From Spirosoma telluris (GTDB lineage Bacteria; Bacteroidota; Bacteroidia; Cytophagales; Spirosomataceae), in assembly GCA_003259005.1 (NCBI GenBank), contig QLII01000001.1, positions 2,186,501 through 2,250,500 on the forward strand: DNA of 64,000 nucleotides. The letters are read 5' to 3'. Below, in pieces: positions 56,481 to 64,000 of this stretch (its first letter is position 1; each line of letters starts with the position of its first letter). A program made the translations under genes and the position numbers. Under the pieces are notes generated by a model, which saw nothing but the letters and a program-made list of their open reading frames with translations, ran no database searches and was not told the DNA's origin.

Positions 56481-56555
56481 GTACGACCCCGATGGGGCCG
56501 GATGTTTGTAGAAACATGATTTACCTATAGACATTCGACCCCATCGGGGTCGTAC
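56481..56555. repeat. Inverted repeat with CCCCATCGGGG core
   Basis: Arms 56481-56505 and 56531-56555 (GTACGACCCCGATGGGG) with two mismatches over 25 bases; each arm itself contains a smaller palindrome. Words of this form are, from memory, frequent in Bacteroidota intergenic DNA. Between the oxidoreductase and the convergent hydrolase. Confidence 0.88.
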
Positions 56556-56637
56556 AATTCGCTATAAATCCATTAATTTTTCAAAGGCCATGCACATGAC
56601 ACACATGTAGCTCATCAGACCTTGAACAGCAGTCGCG

Positions 56638-58251
56638 TCATGGTTTTACCTGCGTCAATCGAATTGCCAGGTACGGTCGCATAGGCAATCGTATTTTCTG
56701 CATTTTGTCGTCGTATACGCGGTAGTCCTTCACATCGGTAAGTCGGAATATCTCGGGTATGGGTGTGATTGTCATGTTCCAGGTATCAATAAGCTCGGCT
56801 TTGAAGACTGAGCCTGCGGCAGGTGCTCCCTTTTTGGGCAGACTGAACAACCACTCCGGCTGCATTTGTTTGCCAAAATAGATTAGATAATGCGCACTGT
56901 CGGCCTGACTGGTCTGATGATCTTTCCAGGGATCGGCCAACTCAAGCGGGCCGGGTTCCTGCTCCACTAAACTTCTTAAAAAACCAATTCGGTCCGGGCT
57001 TTGCCCGTGAAGCTTTCCTCCTTCGGCCCAGAAAATGGTATCGCCTGGTGTGCGGTATGTTTCGCCGTGCGTAACATACGTACCGGCAATCACCCCCTGC
57101 CAAAAGGCTTCAGTCATTTCTTCGGGACTTAGATGCCCCCAGCGCTGAGGCAGGTTGCCTTCGTAGCAAACTTCATCGTAAACAACTGGCTTCCGGTAGG
57201 CATCCCGTAGCAAAACAGCTCGCCCAAAATCCTCTACGGTAGAGCCATTCTGAATACTCACATGGGTAAAATAGGGCTTCCAGTTGTCATAATACTCCGA
57301 TCCGTTATGAATCGAACATAAATGATGGTAGGGGTCTGCATCCACGACAGCTTTACTGTATACGTCCCAGGCGTCACGCGGTTTCGTTTTGATATAATCA
57401 AACTCATTGGCCATCGACCACCACACATTCGGATAGGCTGACAGTCTGGCGACCAGATACTTAATATAGGCCAGATCATTCTTCATGCCCATATTATCGA
57501 ACCCCCAGCGACCTTTGTCATAGGGGTGAAAAATAATAAGGTCGGCTTCGATATTAAGCCTGGCCAGATCGGCAATGCGCTTCTCCAGGTGCTGAAAGAA
57601 AGCCGGATTGAACCGCGTAAAATCCCACTCATGCTTGATCATGCCGTTTGGGCCTTTGGTACGACTCTTTTCTTCGTAGGCATAAATCGTCGGTTCTTCA
57701 TCTACATAGCTGTACGTTTTTGGAAAGACACACATCCGAATCTTATTGAAGGGTGCCTTTTTTAAGGTTGCCAGGGTTTGCTCCTGCACCAATTCAGACT
57801 GATTTGTCCAGGCATAGGCGGTTGTACCAAAGGGATAGTATGGTTTACCATTGGCATACTGAAAATGGTAGGTATTCCAGACCTTAACCGGGCCATGATT
57901 ATTTGCCGATGGAGCGACACAGAGAAAACTCCCCGATTTGCCCGCCAAAGATTTGGCATTGCTTGTTGTCCGGTACGACCATTTGCCGGTTTCGTTGGGC
58001 ATAAACCGGATTTTATAAGTGCCGTTACCATCGTAGAACCCCGTCACAACGATGGCTTTGCTTCCTGATGAAAACGCAGCAGTAAGCTGAACATCTGTAA
58101 ACGGATTACCAGAGGATGGCCCGGGCAGAGATACTTCATAAAGCCCCCATTTTTCCACAGGCTTCTGCGCGGGATCGATTTGAGCTACGGCTAGTATCGA
58201 AATAGAGAATAAAAGTAAAAACAAAATTTTAGATAAGGTTTGATGAGCCAT
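56638..58251 (-). CDS. DUF5060/DUF4038 glycoside hydrolase (apiosidase-like clan)
   Basis: 537 residues. Signal peptide (SKILFLLLFSISILAVAQ). An N-terminal DUF5060 sandwich (residues 30-115: Y-E-V-S-L-P-G-P-S-S-G-N-P-F-T-D-V) precedes a TIM barrel with P-Y-Y-P-F-G-T-T-A-Y-A-W-T, F-N-K-I-R-M-C-V-F-P-K, and the candidate acid in W-W-S-M-A-N-E-F-D (near residue 280) with V-V-Y-D-E-V-C-Y-E-G. These Asn-Glu and Asp-Glu sites match DUF4038/GH140-related enzymes. GH140 are D-apiosidases acting on rhamnogalacturonan II, but other DUF4038 groups act on other glycans, so the substrate is unassigned. Convergent with the oxidoreductase gene. Confidence 0.8.
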   Translation of the reverse strand: MAHQTLSKILFLLLFSISILAVAQIDPAQKPVEKWGLYEVSLPGPSSGNPFTDVQLTAAFSSGSKAIVVTGFYDGNGTYKIRFMPNETGKWSYRTTSNAKSLAGKSGSFLCVAPSANNHGPVKVWNTYHFQYANGKPYYPFGTTAYAWTNQSELVQEQTLATLKKAPFNKIRMCVFPKTYSYVDEEPTIYAYEEKSRTKGPNGMIKHEWDFTRFNPAFFQHLEKRIADLARLNIEADLIIFHPYDKGRWGFDNMGMKNDLAYIKYLVARLSAYPNVWWSMANEFDYIKTKPRDAWDVYSKAVVDADPYHHLCSIHNGSEYYDNWKPYFTHVSIQNGSTVEDFGRAVLLRDAYRKPVVYDEVCYEGNLPQRWGHLSPEEMTEAFWQGVIAGTYVTHGETYRTPGDTIFWAEGGKLHGQSPDRIGFLRSLVEQEPGPLELADPWKDHQTSQADSAHYLIYFGKQMQPEWLFSLPKKGAPAAGSVFKAELIDTWNMTITPIPEIFRLTDVKDYRVYDDKMQKIRLPMRPYLAIRLTQVKP

Positions 58252-58415
58252 AAGCGTCTATTCCTCTAATAAAATCAATAAAAACAAAGTAAAAGAAAAA
58301 ATTCCAAATAATTTACAGGACAGTACAGGAGAGTATGCGTGGAATAGTCGCTTACCTTCACACTCGATTTTTGGCAATTTTCGATGATTGAATTGACTCT
58401 TTTACCGACAAATCT

Positions 58416-61400
58416 ATGTTTATGAGCTCTATATTATCTTTTCTACGATCAAGGCTACCAAGCTTGATCTTTGCTTTTCTTTCTTTTTCTTTTGTTCAGA
58501 GTTTTGGCCAAACGAAGGCTATTACCATCACAGGGAAAATCACGGACGAAACCGGGAAACCACTTCCAGGAACGTCTATTCTGGTCAAATCATCCAAGAC
58601 GGGAACAATTTCAAATCAGGATGGAGCCTACTCTATCTCTGCTGAAGAAAATTCGGTGTTGGTGTTTAGTTCCATTAGTTATGAAACGCAGGAAATCCCG
58701 GTTAGTAAGCGATCCGTCATCGATATCTCGATGCAGGCTTCCAACAAGACCCTCAACGAGGTAGTTGTGGTCGGTTACGGTACCCAGAGCAAACGCGCCA
58801 TTACGGGGGCTGTGGCCTCGGTTGGTTTCAATGAGTTTAAAGACCGTTCGTTCAGCAATGTTACTCAATCGTTAGCGGGTAAAATTGCGGGTGTCAATAT
58901 CACGCAGTCGCAGGGCGCACCGGGTGTGGCCCTATCATTCGTATTCGAGGAATTAGCTCGATTACAGCGGGCACGAACCCACTGTTTGTCGTGGATGGGG
59001 TTCCCCTCGAAAACTTCAACCTCAATATGATCAATCCGCAGGACATAGAATCGGTCGATGTGCTGAAAGATGCATCGTCGGCCGCTATTTACGGATCGCG
59101 GGGAGCCAGCGGGGTTATTCTGATTACCACGAAATTAGGTAAACCAGGCAAAACCAATATCAGCGCGGGCTATGAACAGGGTACGCAGCAGGTTATCCGC
59201 AAAATAGGCATGATGAACGCCCAGCAGTGGATCAATTATTATAACGACGCCCATAACAACGCCTGGGTAGACCTGAATCCTGCCACCAATAAAGCAACTG
59301 ACCCAAGCAGTGCCCGTCCGGTTACCTACCGAATTCCCGACGATTTCAGTACGAACCCCAACAGTTTGGTAACGGCACCGACTGGCAGAATGTGATGTTT
59401 CGGGTAGCGCCTTCGCACAATGCACAGCTTTCCGTATCGGGTGGTACTGAGAAAACTCAGTTCATGTTTTCGGGTGCTTATCTAGATCAACAGGCGATTC
59501 TGGATCAGAACTATTATAAACGACTGGCCATCCGCTCGAACATCAAACACAAAGTATCCGACCGGTTTACGATTGGCCTGAACCTAGGTGCTACGACTAT
59601 TTTCGACCGGACAGACGGGACACAGGGAAAAAGCGACGTGGTTAGTCTGGCCTTACAGAGCGATCCGATTTTCCGGTCTTTAACGAAAACGGCAATCTGG
59701 GTTATCGCGACCCCAACTCAGTCTGGAATAAGTATCTGCCTTACAATGACTTAAATTTATGGCATCCCTATTCCCTGACACGTTACATCGATAAGCAAAA
59801 CAAATCGTTCAACACGCTCGGTACCGCTTTTGGCGAATATTACATTACCGATGATCTTAAGTTCCGGTCGAGCATCAGCGGCAACCTCTCCAATACCCGC
59901 TATAACTCCTACCGCTTCAAGAACCAGGGCTATGGGTATTCGAGCCTGCTCGCTGCCGAAGGAAACTCCCAAACGAGTTATTCGTTGAACTGGCTGTCGG
60001 AGAACACGTTGACGTACGACAAGCGGTTTAACGATCATAGTCTGAATGTACTGGCGGGTTATAGTGTTCAGAAACAGCGCGATGAGTTTGCCAGTGTAAC
60101 ATCGGGCAGTTTCCCGAACGATCTGGTCGAGACACTCAACGCCGGGGTGGTCACCAGTGGGTCAACATTCGCTACCGAATGGTCGATTATTTCATATCTG
60201 GCGCGGGCTCAGTACAACTTTCAGAATAAGTACTTCTTCACGGCGGCTATTCGGCGGGATGGAAGCTCCCGTTTCGGGACGGCTACGCGTTGGGGGTATT
60301 TCCCATCGGTATCAGCGGGCTGGCTGATTTCAGACGAGAAATTCATGCAGAATCTGAAGGCCGTTAACTTATTAAAATTACGCGTGAGTTATGGCGTAGC
60401 AGGGAACAATCAAATCCCTAACTACGGATCAATCAGCTTGTTAGGCACGTCTAACTATGCCTCCGGAAGCTCATTAGCATCTGGCTTGGCGATTGGCAAT
60501 ATCGCCAACACCAACCTGAAATGGGAACGAACGAATCAGCTAAACATTGGTCTTGACCTTCGGATGCTGAACGACCGGATTGGCGTATCGGCGGAGTTTT
60601 ACAATTCCATTACGAAGGACATGCTCCTCAACGTACCCATTCCCGATATTTCCGGGTTTTCGAATCAGTTGACCAACATCGGTCAGATGCAGAACCGGGG
60701 GGTTGAGTTGAACCTGAACACGAAGAATATCGTCGGGAAATTTACCTGGAGTACTGATTTCAACATAAGCGCTAACCGCAACAAAGTACTTCAGCTAGGC
60801 AATAGCAACGCACCAATCATCTACACCGATTTTCTGGTAGCGGTTAAAACCGAAGTAGGCCAGCCGATTTCTAATTTCTACGGATATCAGGTCGATGGGA
60901 TCTTTAAAAATCAGGCGGCCGTCGATGCGGCTCCTCACTACAGCACCACCAAACCAGGTGACCCAATTATCCGCGATGTGAATGGCGACGGAAAAATCAC
61001 CGCCGATGACCGCACAACCCTGGGAAATTATCAGCCCAAATTCACGGCTGGCCTGACCAATAATTTCTCCTTCAAAGGCTTCGATGTCTCGTTCATGTTC
61101 CAGGGATCGTTCGGGGGGAAAATCGTGAATCAGATGTACCGGTATTCGGGATTCTGGAACAATGGCCGGAATATGTTTGCCGGGGTCGATAACCGCTGGC
61201 GTTCGGAGGCTGATCCCGGTGATGGCATCCATCCACGGGCCACGCTGAATCTGACGGGTTTACAGGATCAGTTTACCAGTTTATGGGTTGAAGATGCTTC
61301 GTTTGTCCGCCTGAAAAACATTCGGATATCGTATACCATCCCATCGTCGCTATTGGCCAGAACACCGCTCAGGAATACCCGCGTGTATGCCAATGCCGAC

Positions 61401-61592
61401 AACGTGTATCTGTGGAGCAAATACATCGGCTACGACCCAGAGAATACGACCTATAATGCCACCAATTATTCGGGCAACAGCAATGGCCTGAATGCGTCTG
61501 GAAACGCCCCTAACGGTGCCTTCATTGGCGTGGATTACGGCTCCTATCCGATTCCAAGGGTCATCACAATAGGGCTAAAAACGGATTTTTAA
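58416..61592 (+). CDS. SusC-like TonB-dependent glycan importer, frame broken three times
   Basis: Outer-membrane glycan transporter. Signal peptide ends V-Q-S-F-G-Q; a carboxypeptidase-like domain (T-I-T-G-K-I-T-D-E-T-G-K-P-L-P-G-T) leads to the SusC hallmark T-L-N-E-V-V-V-V-G-Y-G-T-Q-S-K-R and the plug S-V-D-V-L-K-D-A-S-S-A-A-I-Y-G-S-R-G-A-S-G-V-I, then the barrel. Breaks at GG 58928-58929, CCCC 59356-59359 and CC 59673-59674, each one base short; repair joins P-G-V-G-P-I-I-R-I-R-G, N-P-Q-Q-F-G-N-G-T-D-W-Q-N and I-F-P-V-F-N-E-N-G. Total 1059 residues, normal for SusC. SusD follows. Confidence 0.93.
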
Positions 61593-61698
61593 GGTACGGT
61601 TCACCTCACCCAACCCTCTCCTAAAACAAGGAGAGGGGCAAATCAACAGCCTAGTCCTCATGAGGCTCAGGCAATTCGTTGAACATTCAATCTCAAAA

Positions 61699-63118
61699 AT
61701 GACAATGAAAACGATGAAACATATACTAACTATCATCTGTATTTGCCTGGCGGCAACCGGATGTAAAGAGGCCTTTCTGGAACTCAAACCGATTTCCAAC
61801 CCAACGGCCGATAATTTCAAAACAACGGATGATTTTGAACTGGCCGTTAACGCAGCGTACTCCTCGCTCTACACGATCTATCATCCGGAGGGGGCTATGT
61901 CCTACGTGAATGAGCAGATGAGCGACAACGCCATTGTGTATAACATTGCGGGGATTCAGGCCGATAAATGGCAGTTCAAAGATTTGGCTCTATCGACCAC
62001 CAATACCGTGGTGTATCAATTCTGGCAGGATTATTACAAGGCGCTTTTCAACGCAAACATTGTCCTGAACAAGATTGAAGGGGCGACTCTGGATGCCACC
62101 TATAAGGATGGGGTGAAAGCCCAGATGATGTTCCTGCGCGCTCTTTATTACTTCAACATGGTGCAGACCTGGGGGATTTGCCGATTGTAACGACTCCCCT
62201 AACGGGAGAAGAAAGCTATAACGTACTACGCTCGCCCGCGACGGCGGTTTATGACCAGATCAAGAAAGACCTTACTGCTTCCATCGATAAGCTCCCGCTG
62301 GCATCAGCCATAACCATACCGGGTCGGGTTTCAAAAGGAGCCGCACAAACATTGCTCGGAAAAGTATATTTAGCCTTGGGGGATAAAACGGCTGCGGCCA
62401 CGGTACTGAAGGACGTTGTTGCCAGCAATCAATATTCGTTGATTCCCACCTTTGCCGGTTTGTGGGGTCCAACGGTCAAGAATACGAAAGAATCCATTTT
62501 CGAGATTCAGTATTTGGGTGGTAGTGCTTCGGCTCCGTTTAGCCGATATTATCAAACCTACTACCCGGTTACGGCTGGTTTGGGCTTCATTGGTACAGGC
62601 ATGAATCAGGTGACGGATGATCTATACAACGAGTATGAAACGGGTGATCCACGTCGGGACATCACGATTGCTCTTGGCTATACCAGTGGCACGACTTTTA
62701 CCCCCAGAAATTTCCCACCAAATGGACGAATACGGGGGCTACGATTGTCAACGGGGTTTCCCTGGCTAACAACAACTTCATGGTTCTTCGGTATGCCGAT
62801 GTATTGCTGATGCTTTCGGAAGCGACCGGCGATGCCAGTTATCTCAATCAGGTTCGGACACGGGCGGGATTACCAAAATTTGGGGATGCTACGTATCCCT
62901 CAGCAAAGTACCCAACCCTTGATCTGGCCATTGAGCACGAACGGCGTATGGAGCTAGCAATTGAGTTTCAACGCTGGTTCGATTTGAAACGTACAAACCG
63001 AGCTATTCCTGTACTAACCGCCAAAGGAAAACCCATTACTCAGACCAAACTGCTGCTACCCATCCCACAAATCGTACGCTTACAGAACGAAGCGATTGTA
63101 CAGAATCCGGGATATTAA
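61699..63118 (+). CDS. SusD/RagB-like glycan-binding lipoprotein, frame broken twice
   Basis: Surface lipoprotein partner of SusC. Start near 61699 (M-T-M-K-T-M-K-H) with lipobox L-A-A-T-G-C-K. SusD pattern: P-T-A-D-N-F-K-T-T-D-D-F-E-L-A-V-N-A-A-Y, R-A-L-Y-Y-F-N-M-V-Q-T-W-G-D-L-P and the C-terminal F-M-V-L-R-Y-A-D-V-L-L-M-L-S-E-A, E-R-R-M-E-L-A-I-E-F-Q-R-W-F-D-L-K-R. Breaks: GGGGG 62171-62175 and AAA 62708-62710, each needing one base; total 473 residues. Follows SusC by 106 bases; a strong stem-loop ends the pair. Confidence 0.93.
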
Positions 63119-63120
63119 AA

Positions 63121-63183
63121 GTTTGAGGTTTGTAGTTTGAGGTTTGTTGCCGCATCAATAACATCGAACTACAAACCTCAAAC
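63121..63183. repeat. Inverted repeat, GTTTGAGGTTTGTAG type
   Basis: Arms 63121-63140 and 63164-63183 with one mismatch, directly after the susD-like stop. AGGTTTGTAGTTTGAGG words are repeated within the left arm. Confidence 0.8.
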
Positions 63184-63186
63184 CTT

Positions 63187-63231
63187 AAAATGAACATCCC
63201 GAAAGTTTTGAACTTTCGGGATGTTCATTTT
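63187..63231 (+). terminator. Stem-loop terminator after the SusD-like gene
   Basis: Perfect 21-base stem (AAAATGAACATCCCGAAAGTT and complement) with a three-base TTG loop, right arm ending TTTT. It can act in either direction and fits a transcription terminator, although the stem is longer than usual and belongs to the same CCCGAAAG family as 34438-34473. Confidence 0.65.
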
Positions 63232-63315
63232 AGGAAAATCCATGATTGCTAAAATCATACAGAGCACCGAAAAAATCATACACAGAACCAGCCTCGAAAA
63301 ACTCATTCTTTGTAC

Positions 63316-64000
63316 ATGCTAAACCTAATGCTCAAACGACTACTTTTCTTTGCTAGTTTATCCATCCAAATCATCGCGTGTAAAACCAGCGAAGAAAAAT
63401 CTAACCCAAACAAGCTTACCATAACAGAGAATGGTCGGTTTCTGGCGGCTGGCGATAACAAACCCTTTTTCTGGTTGGGCGATACGGGCTGGTTATTGTT
63501 CGGGAGGTTGACGCGGGAGGAAACCGAAACGTATCTGGAAAACCGAAAGCAAAAAGGCTTTACTGTCATTCAGGTGATGGTACTGCATACACTTGATGTC
63601 ACCAACGTCTATGGTGATTCAGCTCTAATTGGGCAAAACGTGGCAACACCCCTCGTTACGGAAGGCAATTCGTTCAGCGATTCAGCTCAATACGATTTCT
63701 GGGATCACGTTGATTTTGTGGTTGACAAAGCCGCCGAAAAGGGAATTTATATGGCACTGGTCCCGGTTTGGGGCAACAATGTAAAAAAGGGCGGAGTCAA
63801 TCAGCAACAAGCGAAAATCTATTCTGAATTTCTGGCCAATCGCTACAAAAACCGGCCAAACATTATCTGGCTCAATGGCGGAGATATTAAGGGCAGCGAT
63901 TCGCTGGATGTCTGGAAAACCATTGGCCGAACCATTAATCAGCTGGATTCGACGCATTTGATTACGTTTCATCCACGTGGCCGGTCGTCCTCGTCCGAAT
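63316..64000 (+). CDS. DUF4038 (GH140-like) lipoprotein, partial
   Basis: Open to the window end, 228 codons present. Signal/lipobox L-S-I-Q-I-I-A-C at the start (M-L-N-L-M-L-K-R; second Met also possible). The DUF4038 domain is clear: L-T-I-T-E-N-G-R-F-L-A-A-G-D, K-P-F-F-W-L-G-D-T-G-W-L-L-F, E-E-T-E-T-Y-L-E-N-R-K-Q-K-G-F-T, F-W-D-H-V-D-F-V-V-D-K-A, and I-I-W-L-N-G-G-D-I-K-G-S-D with the expected acid region. GH140 apiosidases share this start. It follows the SusCD pair and is likely a member of the same utilisation locus; the C-terminal half is not visible. Confident in the family, not in substrate. Confidence 0.8.
   Translation, partial: MLNLMLKRLLFFASLSIQIIACKTSEEKSNPNKLTITENGRFLAAGDNKPFFWLGDTGWLLFGRLTREETETYLENRKQKGFTVIQVMVLHTLDVTNVYGDSALIGQNVATPLVTEGNSFSDSAQYDFWDHVDFVVDKAAEKGIYMALVPVWGNNVKKGGVNQQQAKIYSEFLANRYKNRPNIIWLNGGDIKGSDSLDVWKTIGRTINQLDSTHLITFHPRGRSSSSE

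Noticed and set aside
3852..63118. Programmed frameshifting or widespread recent pseudogenisation
   Set aside because: The breaks are all one-base homopolymer losses in unrelated genes, lack shared slippery-site structure, and repair to full family length; technical error is the simpler reading.

Overview
The window comes from a member of the Bacteroidota, most likely a Cytophagales genus such as Spirosoma or Dyadobacter (inferred from gene content, not from a marker gene). Signs are a SusC/SusD pair, TonB receptors with carboxypeptidase-like N-terminal domains, a TonB receptor + DUF4249 lipoprotein pair, a LytS/LytTR two-component pair, DUF4254 beside a family 9 glycosyltransferase, and promoter-like TTTG / TAnnTTTG elements. 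No rRNA, tRNA, CRISPR array or complete insertion sequence was seen.

Layout. 0-7.6 kb: TetR regulator, DUF4254 + GT9 envelope genes, a chromate/oxyanion cluster (ChrB-AraC fusion, small barrel protein, DUF1259 protein, ChrA), a heptad-repeat coiled-coil protein and a second GT9. 7.7-11.2 kb: DUF4249 lipoprotein and its TonB receptor. 11.4-13.4 kb: AT-rich two-gene AAA ATPase + RloB module, probably anti-phage. 13.5-19.8 kb: PolX-like protein, flavin monooxygenase, pentapeptide-repeat protein, thymidylate synthase, OsmC protein and small membrane proteins. 34.3 down to 20.0 kb (minus strand): a 12-gene sugar catabolic run (FucI/AraA-like isomerase, esterase, two DUF1593 proteins, nucleoside-hydrolase-like protein, two-subunit transketolase, Rbs-type ABC importer with DUF2291, FGGY kinase). 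34.6-42.6 kb (plus strand): three secreted glycosidases (GH78-like, GH127, and a large unassigned one). 42.7-54.7 kb: OmpR-type two-component system, carbonic anhydrase, TerB-like protein, MacB/FtsX-like permease, outer-membrane barrel receptor, LytS/LytTR pair, DeoR regulator. 55.0-64.0 kb: Gfo/Idh/MocA oxidoreductase, DUF5060/DUF4038 hydrolase, SusC, SusD and a second DUF4038 (GH140-like) hydrolase running off the window.

How the parts fit. Secreted glycosidases and SusCD would release and capture plant (pectin-type) glycan fragments. Freed monosaccharide would enter by the ABC importer and be isomerised, phosphorylated by the FGGY kinase and cleaved by the split transketolase. Isomerase + FGGY kinase + two-subunit transketolase, near apiosidase-like DUF4038 proteins, matches the logic of D-apiose catabolism. 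This is the most interesting functional hypothesis here, but it is inference.

Two window-wide patterns matter. First, 13 conserved genes are broken by 25 frameshifts in total. Each is repaired by adding one base to a homopolymer (22 best placed in G/C runs, 3 in A runs), none by removing a base; this is the signature of consensus undercalling, so these genes are annotated across the breaks. Second, intergenic gaps carry many long, near-perfect inverted repeats in at least six sequence families, several ending exactly on a stop codon and five of them sitting between genes of the catabolic run.
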